Positions 1 through 7,937 of a DNA stretch of 11,215 nt are shown piece after piece. Position 1 is the stretch's first letter, and each line of letters opens with the position of its first letter. The position numbers and the translations under genes are program-made. Below the pieces are notes generated by a model that worked only from the letters and a program-made list of their open reading frames with translations, was not told the origin of the DNA and ran no database searches. Origin of the DNA: Geosiphon pyriformis (lineage: Eukaryota > Glomeromycota > Glomeromycetes > Archaeosporales > Geosiphonaceae); NCBI GenBank assembly GCA_016748015.1, contig JAAOMT010000108.1, positions 1 to 11,215 of the forward strand, read 5' to 3'.

Positions 1-890
1 GTAGAGTAGATACCAGGGGGTCTAAGTAGGCTAACACTGTAAAGGGATTCGAACATAATCATAGGAACAACTAAGGAGGGACACATACAACTACTGTCAA
101 CCAGACGTTAGGGCATGGAGAATCCACTAATAGCAGGAACTAAGGACCAGGGTCATAGAACTCTTACAGCCAAACGAATATGGAGCCAAACAGCTAAGGG
201 ACCGTAACTAAGATATGCAACAGCCAAGTAGCGTAGGGAAGTAAGGGAGGGGTCATAAAGTAGAGGCGTCAATCTAGCCAACATTTGTCTTAAACTCAAA
301 CAACGGGTGGTAGAATCAATAGACACATGGGATCATACCAACAGTATTAGGTAAGAAGGGTCAATTACACTGATTCGGGAAATTCCCATATTCGAAAGGA
401 CCTAAACCAACCTACGGGACACTATAAAGGGAGAGGCTCCAGGATACGAAATGGGGTAGAAAGGGGGTGGTTAAAATCGATCTAGCTCTATACATAAGGA
501 AACAACTTACAACCCAACCTCATACCGTAATATCCCAGGACCAACCTCTCAGAGCACTACCAATCAGGGAGTAAGGATAGAGAGTAGAGAGGGGGGGGTC
601 TCAAATTCAGATGCCATAAAGAATATCCCAAAATACAGCACCATCCCCTACTAGACCCCTACAAATACCCGACCATTCAAACAGATATCAGAACTGGGAC
701 TTTGTTTTTGGGGGAGCTTGAGTAGCACAAGAAGTAATCGTAGGAGTAGACTAATAGGGCTAATAGCTACCAAGATGGGGGCTCAATAGCTACAAGGAGT
801 AACCACACAAAGCGGCAATTGACATAGCGCTAACAGGGTCCCGTATAAGTAGAAATTACCAACCTAAAATCCTTCTAAATAAACAAGAGA
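1..890. other. Non-coding, non-repetitive region, A- and G-leaning
   Basis: There is no reading frame of note on either strand, and stop codons are frequent in all plus frames. The sequence lacks the short-phrase repetition seen beyond 2300. It has a G8 run at 591-598 and a small imperfect direct duplication (AATAGCTAC at 762-770 and 785-793, each followed within a base or two by AAG). The first 107 bases, seen in the second copy at 7938-8044, continue the minus-strand open frame of the gene-like module, so part of this edge may belong to that module. I see no promoter or RNA gene that I can support. Confidence 0.6.
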
Positions 891-1024
891 CCAATGACTC
901 TAAACAGATATCCAAATCAAAATAAAGTAACCGGACCTAAGGATCCAACAGGTACCCAACCTACGTCCCACAACCAAGTATCAGTACCTCCCATAACAGT
1001 AAACGCCCCCAACGTACCCCAGCA

Positions 1025-1036
1025 TACACCAACCAC
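1025..1036 (-). promoter_or_regulatory. UMS-like 12-mer (possible replication-origin element)
   Basis: Read on the minus strand this is GTGGTTGGTGTA. It differs at one position from GGGGTTGGTGTA, the universal minicircle sequence (CSB-3) at the origin of kinetoplastid minicircles. A minus-strand GGGCGT, the hexamer of the second conserved minicircle block, lies at 1003-1008, only 16 bases away; in minicircles the two lie roughly 70-100 bases apart. The C/A-rich background raises the odds of a chance match, so this is a candidate only. The second copy is at 8962-8973. Confidence 0.25.
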
Positions 1037-1202
1037 CTACCAAATCTACACCTCCCGGACAGGTCTACGTATCCACCCGGGACCCACGAACCCCAACCAA
1101 CTCCCCATACAAACCCAGGATACGTAAACCACGGACCCAGGGATACCGTAACGCGTCCACGCGTACCCCCCCGTAGATCCGCCCGACGGGGTCCAGCAGG
1201 AG

Positions 1203-1238
1203 GGACAGGTACGCCAGTCCCCAGAAAGCGGACTGTCC
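1203..1238. other. Pair of mutually exclusive short hairpins
   Basis: CAGTCC at 1215-1220 pairs perfectly with GGACTG at 1230-1235 across a 9-base loop. GGACAG at 1203-1208 pairs with CTGTCC at 1233-1238. The two stems share bases 1233-1235, so only one can form at a time. Six-base stems arise often by chance, so function is unproven. The second copy is at 9140-9175. Confidence 0.3.
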
Positions 1239-1802
1239 AGGCCTAAAGGTGCAAAACAGGTACAAAACCCACGCAATACAGACACCAGTATACGCCACCC
1301 CACACCCAAATCCAAGCATGCCGCGTAACCAAATCTCCGCACAGCCCCCCCAATCGGCGTCGACTATCCTACCATCCACCCCAACTCGCCTCCAGGCCCA
1401 AAGCCAACATCACTATTAGAAGCCATGTTAACCCCACCAACTAAACACCACAATAAACCCACGGGACCAAAGAAGCAGTTTGGGATACACAACCAATTTC
1501 CAACAGGATAACCATCACCAACAAATCTCAACATCTATTACACCACCACAGCCCCATAAGTACAACTACAAATATAGAGTGGGACAGATCAACAAACCAC
1601 ATAAACCAGATGCCAAACCTATCATGGGTACCCATCAGCAAGTGGGTAACAAGCATAGACCATCAAGACTACCCCCAAAGACAGACCCAAATCTAGGGGG
1701 TAAACACCCACAACAACAACCACAACCACCATCATCGGGGGAGGGCAGAGATTGGACAAGGGAGAGACAAGGGGTGGGGAGGTGAGAGGATGGACGGGTA
1801 AA

Positions 1803-1826
1803 GGTGATCACTGATCCCAGTGAACC
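1803..1826. other. Stem-loop with four-base loop
   Basis: TCACTG at 1808-1813 pairs with CAGTGA at 1818-1823 around the loop ATCC. After a two-base bulge the stem continues with GGT (1803-1805) against ACC (1824-1826). It lies just inside the G-rich block, about 70 bases past the skew reversal. There is no following T run, so it does not look like an intrinsic terminator. The second copy is at 9740-9763. Confidence 0.4.
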
Positions 1827-2193
1827 ACATGATGTACCCCCAAGAGTGGAATTGGTAGGATGGTAGGATGTAAAGGGGATGTGAGGGGATCTGGGGTATG
1901 CCGCACACCCACCCAAACAGAAGCGGGACGATGGGAGTCGCGACAGATACGAAAGGGGGGAAATAGTATAGGCCGATAGTAAATGGAGGAGATGCCGAGA
2001 TCGCCCGCCAACCCCACCTAAAGATCCGAACCCCCAACCCTAAATCACAAAACCGGGGGGAAGCCAAGGGGAGGATCCCTTTATCCCAGAGGACCATCAG
2101 GTGCCCCACAACAGAGCAAATATGGAGAATGGGGGGTGAGAGGTAATATGGGTGGATGCCGCAACCTAACTGGGGAAATCACCGCCTATAGCT

Positions 2194-2228
2194 CCCCCCT
2201 CAGAAATTGGGGGGGGCAGAAGGGGGGG
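2194..2228 (+). other. C6/G8 inverted pair and G-quadruplex candidate
   Basis: A C6 run (2194-2199) faces a G8 run (2209-2216) across nine bases, so a six-pair G:C hairpin can form. The G8 is followed by CAGAA and a G7 run (2222-2228). Splitting each run gives four G triplets with loops of 2, 5 and 1 bases, which fits the usual quadruplex pattern on the plus strand. The two structures compete. The site lies about 60 bases before the repeat array begins. The second copy is at 10131-10165. Confidence 0.5.
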
Positions 2229-2287
2229 AGTAGTAAAGAGGACCATTATCCCCAGATTCCCTTTAGCCCTAAATAGTAACAAGATCA

Positions 2288-2300
2288 AGGGGAGTCCCCT
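2288..2300. repeat. 13-base palindrome at the start of the repeat array
   Basis: AGGGGAGTCCCCT reads the same on both strands except for its central G. It stands where the non-repetitive region passes into the phrase-repeat array, and it contains the AGTCCC phrase typical of that array. It is a convenient boundary mark; a binding site is possible but not shown. The second copy is at 10225-10237. Confidence 0.45.
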
Positions 2301-2812
2301 CTATACCCATGTAGTACTCTAGGAGAGTTATGTAGTATACAATATAGCCCTATAGAAGTGATACCTATATCCCTATTCTACAAATATACCAAGAGTCCCC
2401 CTCAGAGAGTGTAGTACAAAGTAGAGCAACACTTATACCCTTTTAGAAGTAGGGTAATAGCAAATAGAACACAATCCTCATCTGGCCTATTCAACGACTA
2501 TATAGAAGGATCCTAGTAGGTACCCTATGTAGAGTACTAGAGTATCACTCTAGAGTATGATCCTATCCCTTTATACCCATAAATCTAGAGTCCACTATGT
2601 AGTCCACTAGTCTACCATCTCCTAAGATCCCCCACTACAGAGGAAAACTAGGTAGGATCACTCAGGAGAGTGGATAGATAGTAGTCACGAATAGAGGAGT
2701 CCCTAGAGTAATAGTGTTAGACCCTCAGGAGTATTACCCTTATACCTATAGAGACCAGTATAGAGTCCACTAGGGTATCCAATAGGGTTAGATCAAAGAT
2801 TTCTAGAGAGTA

Positions 2813-2836
2813 CCGGGAGTCCCCTATATATCCCGG
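2813..2836. other. G:C-rich inverted repeat inside the repeat array
   Basis: CCGGGA at 2813-2818 pairs with TCCCGG at 2831-2836 across a 12-base loop. Five of the six pairs are G:C, and CCGG is rare in the surrounding array, so the pairing stands out from its neighbours. The second copy is at 10750-10773. Confidence 0.4.
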
Positions 2837-2870
2837 ATCCCTTGTAGAGTAAAACCAGTGTATAATCCCA

Positions 2871-2894
2871 GGTAGTCATAGTATATATACTACC
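2871..2894. other. AT-rich perfect palindrome with flanking inverted repeat
   Basis: TAGTATATATACTA at 2879-2892 is a perfect 14-base palindrome. An alternative stem joins GGTAGT (2871-2876) to ACTACC (2889-2894). An easily melted palindrome of this kind could extrude a cruciform. In an array rich in TA and AGT phrases it may also be chance. The second copy is at 10808-10831. Confidence 0.4.
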
Positions 2895-3437
2895 CAACCC
2901 ATAGTCTACCTAGTGTCCCTAATAGTCCCAAGATGGAGTACTAGTATATAGAGACTACCATTATTACCATCCGCCCACTTCACTCGTAGTCCACTTGAGA
3001 GTACCATTATACCATTCGAGGACCATCTAGCCGGAGACCCATATCCTAATATAGAGTATAATCACAAATGTAGTCACCATAGAGAGTAGTACCATATCCC
3101 CTATATAGTAACTAGGAAGAATTCAATACCTAATTAACATACTACCCTAGAGTCTCGTTACCACAAAGATAGTCCACAGTATCCGACCTTTAGAGTAGAG
3201 TACCATATTACCAGACCCAAATAGTAAAAGATCTCCATTTTAGAGTACCTATATAGTCCTATTCTACCTATTGAGTCTCTAAAGTAAAGGTCCCAGAGTA
3301 GGATCCTTCTGGAGTGTATCCAAATGGAGTACTCAATATCCCCATATCCATCTAGAGGTGGAATACTGATGATAGTACCAATGGACCTTAAAGAGTCCTC
3401 AGTAGTACCCAAATGAGTACCTTAATAACCTCTAGAT

Positions 3438-5258
3438 CCTAGTGTAATACCAAATATAACCCCTATGGAGTACCTATACCACTATAGTCCCTATATCCAT
3501 ATAGAGTAGTATCTCAGTCTACCATTAATACCTTCTAGTCCCTCAAGAGTCCCCTATCTAATTCCTAGTGTAATACCCTAATATGAGTCCATTGCCTGTC
3601 TACAAATGGAGTACCCATAATAGTAGAGCCTGTTAAGAGTACCATCTGAGGGTCATATACCTAGTATCCAACCAATCTACTTATAGTCCCTATTATAACC
3701 AAGAGTCCCCTCTAGAGTACCAGTAGTACCAGATATCTCTTCTAACCCTAGATAGAGAGTCCACTATATAGTTATATTCTACAAATGGAGTCCCTATATA
3801 TCCTCTAGTCCCCAATAGTACCCTATAGTCCCTATCTATCCCCAATCTAGTACCATATCACAAATAGTCCCTAGTAGGATCCAATAGACAAGGAAGAGGA
3901 GGGGGGAGTGGGTAAGATCACCAAATAGTCCGAAAATCTACCAGATAGTCCCTAATAGAGTAGTAGTATCCAATAGACCAGTACCCTATTCACTAGTCAT
4001 ACCTAGATACCCATCAAGTCACCTAATATCGTCCCATTGTATAGCCCTATGGCAGAGTACCTATTAGACCCATAATACCCAAATCTACCCTATAGAGGAC
4101 CTATCTAGCCCTATGGAGTCCCTGTAGTACCTGAGTACTGGGGTAGTATCACAATCTAGCCTGTAGAGTCAGATATTAGAGTACAACTTGAGTAGAGTCC
4201 CTATTATACCATTCTAACCCAGTATATAGAGTACCATTAGGGTAATATCCCTAGCCCTATAGAGTAGTGTCCCTAGAGAGACCAATAAAGAAGGATCCAG
4301 TATACCAAATCTAACCCTATGGAGTATTCAATATCCCTAGTCTAGAGTCCCTATTCAAGAGTCCACTAAATACCTATCTACCTTTTATAGAAGAATGGAG
4401 GTACCTAGTATACCATATACCCTATGTAGAGCACCCATAGTGGAGAGGAGTGTATAACCAGTAGACTATAGTCCATATGTAGGACCTTTAGGAGAGTATC
4501 CAGTATATCACTAGATAGCCCTGTGAGAGTACCAGTAGTACCAAATCTAGCCTCTAGAGTCCCCAGAGGGAGTCAGATAGCACAAAAGATAGTCCCAGAG
4601 TGGGGAGTATCAAGGTATCCCTCTACCCAATAGAGTCTAGTAGAGTACCCAATCTAGCAAATGTAGTCCCTATGCCATATACCCAATATTCTTCTAGTAG
4701 AACCATTTGAGAGTCCCTAATAGAGTAGAGTACCTAGGAGTATCATTATCCACTCTATACAAAATCGAGTATCTAGTATCCCTAAGATAGTCCCATTTGA
4801 GATAGTACCTAGGATGCCTATAGTAGGATCCCTAAAGACCTATCCAACTCTCTACCCAGTATCCCATATAGCCCAATAGATAGTCCCTAGCAGTAGAGTC
4901 CCTAAGAGTGATAACCCTTATCCTATAGCCCAATCTACCAATATACCTAATAGAGTACCCAATCTACCAGAGAGCCACTAATAGAGAGTACCCAATAGGG
5001 GTAGGATAGGATAGATCAATCTCCCAAATAGAGTCCCTAAGAGTATCACTAGGATAGTAAAACTCTACCCAATCTACCAATCTAGCCCAATATACCAAAT
5101 AGAGTATTCTAGAGTCATACCTTTATCCCCCAATCTACCACTATTTAGTCCACATAGAGTACCTAGAGTACCAGTAGCAAATAGAGTACCCTTAGACCTT
5201 TAGATGAGAGTACAGTGGTTCTAGAGTACCTGGAGAGTTAGAGTCCTAGTGTAATACC
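3438..5258 (+). repeat. Dispersed 14-base phrase, three exact copies
   Basis: CCTAGTGTAATACC occurs at 3438-3451, 3564-3577 and 5245-5258. Its core AGTGTAATAC recurs at about 7008-7017 and 7313-7322. These are the longest exact repeats I noticed by eye inside the array; longer ones may exist. They suggest the array grew by duplication and then diverged, or that this phrase is held constant. Confidence 0.5.
3889..3916 (+). other. G-rich island inside the repeat array
   Basis: This purine-only or near purine-only stretch includes a G6 run at 3901-3906 and a GGG at 3910-3912. It interrupts array sequence that otherwise has almost no G runs. It resembles the G-rich block at 1736-2240 in composition. 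It lies inside the unit's single-copy part of the window, so no second copy is available for comparison. Confidence 0.45.
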
Positions 5259-7804
5259 CATAGAGTACCTAGTATCCAACCAGTATGCCCAATATAGTAC
5301 CTATCCCCTAGAGTTACAATTTACCTATGTAGCCAGACGAGAGGACCAAGTAGAGTACAAAAGATAGTCGATAGTCCCTTATAATACCCAAGTCTACCTG
5401 AGTCCATATGTAGAGTCCCAGTAGTACCTATTGTCTAGTATACCAATATTACCATTATACCCTATAGAGTACTAGTAGTAGAAGTCCCCTACAGAGTCCC
5501 TAATCTACCTCTATAGTAGTGTCTACCATCTAGAGTATCACAAATGGATAGAGTCCCCAAATCATAGAGTATAATAGCCTAGTCACACGAGGAGTCCCCA
5601 TATTGTAGAGTAGAGAGGATTCAATAGACCCGATATAGACCTATAGAGTACCATATACCATGAGAGTCCAAATATGCCCTATCAAGTATTCAATAGATCC
5701 TAGAATACCCCAATCATAGTACGTATATCCCAATAGGGCCCTGTATAGAGTAGAGTACCTAGTATAGAACCCAATCAAGAGTCCACTAATAGAGTAGTGT
5801 AGTACAAAAGATACCATGATAGTCCCAGGGGGGTCTAGAGTCTCCAATCTACCACTGGGGGCTACCCTGTCTCCGAGAGTATCCAGTATCCCCTAAATAC
5901 CAAATAGAGTACTAGCAAAATAGAAGGATCCCAAGTATACCAAATAGAGTCCAAACATTGAGTACCCAATAGAGTAGATAGCCAGGTAGTATACCCAGAG
6001 TAGAGTCAAACTAGGGTATACCAAATGGAGTACATTTGAGAGTCCAGTATAAAGTCCCCTATAGTAACCAATGGATAGCCTTTGAATGGAGATGATGATA
6101 GTCCACATAGCCCTTATCTAGGAGTCCTATGTAGAGTCCCTAATGTAATATATGTCTAGAGTACCCATAGATCTCCCAATATCCACCGAGAGTAGAGAGT
6201 ACAAATATACCCTTATAGTCCTCTAGTGTATTACCCTATACCATTTAGAGTGTCTAGTCCTCTAGTCTCTGACTACCCTATCTTACCACTCTCTACAAGA
6301 GCCCTATGTAGTCAGATCCCTATATTACCCTAAAGGGTCTATATACTACCAAATCTAACCTATTGTAGTGTAAGATCCCTAGTGTAGAGAGTCCCTTAGA
6401 GAGTCCACTAGTCTCTATACTACCCAATATTCACTATTTTACCTATCTACCCTCTATAGTCCCAATACATCCAATAGAGTTCCTAGTCACCCGTGTATCC
6501 CTTAGTATCTAGTCCACTATTAGAGTAGTAGACTCCTTTATAGGATTTATACCAATAGTCCCCAATATACCCAAAGAGTATATGTATAGTCCTCTATTAG
6601 AGAAGAATAGTAACTAGTGTACCAAAAAAACAATAGTACCAGTATCTACCCAGTCTAACCATATCCCTCTAGAGTATAGTGTATTTAGTCTACACCTATC
6701 TAGTCCCAGTAGTGTTATACCATAATAGGTCCCTATCTTTACAGTAATTCAGATAGTCCCCAGCAAGGACCTTATATTCACATAGAGTACCAATAGACCA
6801 TTTAGAAGGACTTGTATACCCTATCCCCTATACCAAATAGTACCACGAGTATGGGGTTATCCCTTATACCATATAGCAAAGAGTATATATCAAGTAGGAT
6901 CACTAAGGGAGTAATGCCTATAGTACGAGTCTCTAGAGTATAGTGTCCTACAAATATACCATTACACAAGAGTACCTGTATAGAGTACACTATTATACCT
7001 ACGGAGTAGTGTAATACCATAGAACCCTAAAGATGGGACCTTGTTGGATCCCTAAATATCCAATTCTACCATGAGTCCGCTATTAGACCCTATACCCAAT
7101 CAGCCATCAAGTGGATCCTTAGATATCCCTCTCTCTAGCCAAATAGAGTCCCCAATATAGAGTACAATAGAGCAGTCCCATAAGGGAGAGTCCCCTAATC
7201 TTACCTATATCAACATAGAGTCCTTTGTATAATACCAAATAGAGAGTACTCAATATACACGTGTATAGTAGAGTCCTTAAGATCCTAAATAGATCCTTAT
7301 AGCCAAAACAGTAGTGTAATACTCAATCTCCCAAAATAGGTACCTCCCACCCAGTAGATCCCTAATAACCTATTTGAGTCCCCATTTAGTAGTATCCCAG
7401 GCGTACCAATAGACCCAATGAGCACTAGAGATTACCAATACCACTAAGATACCCAGTACCCTATGGAGTCCCATAGTACAAATATTTAGGAGAGAGTCCA
7501 GTAGTATCCAACAAGTGAGAGGATACCCAATGTAGAGAGTAAAATCCAACTCCTAGATACTAGAGAGTCCATATATCAATGAGGGTAAGATCCCTATACC
7601 TAAACTAGTAAACATGTAGCCTCCAATAGAGTATAGGAGAGTATCTACCCTAAAGAGTACTTTAGTCCCTAATGGTAGAGAATCCCTTGTATACCAAATT
7701 CAATATAGAACCCAGAGAGTATTAGACCCTAGTAGTACCCAGTATAGTCCACAAATCTAACCTATGGAGTAGGATCCTTATGGGCAGTATAACATTATCC
7801 CCTA

Positions 7805-7937
7805 TTATAACCCAGTACTACAGGAACCAAGGCCCCCAATAACCATGAACAATATAGGGACCATTGGAGCCATAACCATTAGCAAACTTCTACAAATTAA
7901 GAATCCTAATAAGCTAAACCAAACAACCAAAGCAAAT
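7805..7937 (-). CDS. Putative mitochondrial gene module: hydrophobic protein fragment, product unknown
   Basis: Repeat phrases stop at about 7810 and give way to a short non-repetitive stretch. Its minus strand is T-rich and open in only one frame: 42 codons from 7936 down to 7811, then one Leu codon and TAA at 7807-7805, already in the array. The product is almost wholly hydrophobic. It starts FALVVWFSLLGFLIC, then RSLLMVMAPMVPILF, then MVIGGLGSCSTG, enough for one or two membrane segments around a single Arg. T-rich codons and a Leu/Val/Met/Phe-rich product are typical of mitochondrial respiratory subunits. The frame stays open upstream to 8044 (stop at 8047-8045), with an ATG at 8023-8021, so the true upstream edge is uncertain. 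There is no sign of a complete gene. In diplonemids such modules lack starts and stops and are joined at the RNA level. I cannot name the subunit. The opposite plus frame (7812 to the TAG at 7944) is also open but gives a polar Asn/Lys/Thr-rich product and is less likely. A structural-RNA piece cannot be excluded. Confidence 0.4.

Larger units (their letters stand above)
890..1735. other. C/A-rich, T-poor non-coding block
   Basis: The plus strand is strongly C- and A-biased: bases 1501-1560 hold 22 C and 4 G. The scarcity of T removes stop codons and opens frames on the plus strand at 894-1127 and 1480-1785. Their products are runs of Thr, Pro, Asn and Gln that follow from base composition, so I do not call them genes. 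The block ends in a CAA/CCA-type microsatellite-like stretch at about 1709-1736. It contains C7 runs at 1166-1172 and 1345-1351 and a CpG-rich patch at about 1146-1192. The second copy is at about 8827-9672. Confidence 0.65.
1736..2240. other. G/A-rich non-coding block after an abrupt skew reversal
   Basis: The plus strand changes from C-rich to G-rich within a few bases: bases 1741-1800 hold 32 G and 4 C. G runs occur at 1737-1741, 1743-1745, 1771-1774, 1776-1779, 2055-2060, 2131-2136, 2209-2216 and 2222-2228. There are small tandem duplications: TGGTAGGA twice at 1853-1868, and AGGGGAT at 1874-1880 and 1884-1890. Minus-strand open frames across this block (within 1635-2109) are Cys/Pro/Ser-rich products of the bias. 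Such a block could act in replication or transcription control, as G-rich control elements do in other mitochondrial DNAs, but nothing in the sequence proves it. Confidence 0.6.
1..3278 (+). repeat. Direct repeat, first copy (wrap-around of the circle)
   Basis: This segment is identical, as far as I compared it, to 7938-11215 at an offset of 7,937 bases. Homopolymers agree in length in both copies: the G8 at 591-598, the G8 at 2209-2216 and the G7 at 2222-2228. Perfect identity over 3.3 kb of non-coding DNA points to the same molecule read twice past a circular junction rather than to an old duplication. Confidence 0.93.
2288..7810. repeat. Degenerate short-phrase repeat array, about 5.5 kb
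   Basis: The whole stretch is built from a few recurring phrases, chiefly GAGTACC, AGTCCC, ATACCC, ATCTACC and TAGAGT, joined by A/T-rich spacers such as CAAAT and CTAT. C runs of two to four recur roughly every 7-16 bases (for example in 4861-4980), but no fixed period holds, so this is not a clean tandem satellite. CTAG, GTAC and TATA are very frequent. TAG saturates the plus strand; its complement CTA encodes Leu, so only minus-strand frames stay open. Those at 3158-3412, 5641-5847, 5893-6108 and 6802-7020 are composition artefacts rich in Tyr, Ile, Leu, Ser and Gly. I see no conserved gene within it. The second copy starts at 10225 and runs off the window. Confidence 0.85.
1..7937. other. 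One complete unit of a probable circular chromosome (about 7.94 kb)
   Basis: Base 7938 restarts the sequence of base 1 and the match runs to the window end, so one full unit is 7,937 bases. The unit holds about 2.3 kb of non-repetitive non-coding sequence, about 5.5 kb of degenerate short repeats and a stretch of about 0.13 kb that looks like protein-coding sequence. No replication gene, rRNA or tRNA is visible. Single-module circles of this size and build are known from diplonemid mitochondria, where a large constant region is shared by many circles; that link is inferred from architecture only. A head-to-tail array or linear concatemer would give the same sequence. The phase of the unit is arbitrary, because it is set by where the window begins. 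Confidence 0.75.

Noticed and set aside
894-1127. Plus-strand open frame of 77 codons, also at 8831-9064
   Set aside because: The product is a Thr/Pro/Asn/Gln-rich string with no domain, explained by the T-poor C/A-rich composition that removes stop codons. The second copy is only the wrap-around.
1046-1379. Overlapping minus-strand open frames (98 and 104 codons)
   Set aside because: They are Gly/Trp/Cys/Arg-rich, lie in two frames of the same strand, and mirror the C-rich plus strand. There is no recognisable motif.
1480-1785. Plus-strand open frame of 101 codons
   Set aside because: It crosses the skew reversal, changing from a His/Gln/Pro-rich to a Gly/Arg/Glu-rich product exactly where composition changes. 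That is the behaviour of non-coding DNA.
1635-2109. Minus-strand open frames of 69-125 codons in the G-rich block
   Set aside because: The products are Pro/Ser/Cys-rich by composition, several frames overlap, and none has a domain or membrane pattern that holds across the frame.
3158-7020. Several minus-strand frames of 68-84 codons in the repeat array
   Set aside because: TAG is abundant on plus and reads as Leu (CTA) on minus, so minus frames stay open by chance. The products repeat the same Tyr/Ile/Leu/Ser/Gly vocabulary as the array.
2288-7810. CRISPR array
   Set aside because: The repeats are short and degenerate with no constant repeat length, no unique spacers of uniform size and no cas genes.
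7811-7850. Possible resemblance of the MVIGGLGS part of the module to the conserved IGGFGN segment of Cox1
   Set aside because: Only a few residues agree, the expected neighbouring residues do not line up, and RNA editing could not be taken into account. It is too weak to name the gene.
1-7937. rDNA unit, satellite monomer, plasmid or virus
   Set aside because: No rRNA genes, no replication or capsid proteins and no mobility genes are visible. CTAG is very frequent, unlike most bacterial DNA. A nuclear satellite remains formally possible but does not explain the hydrophobic module.
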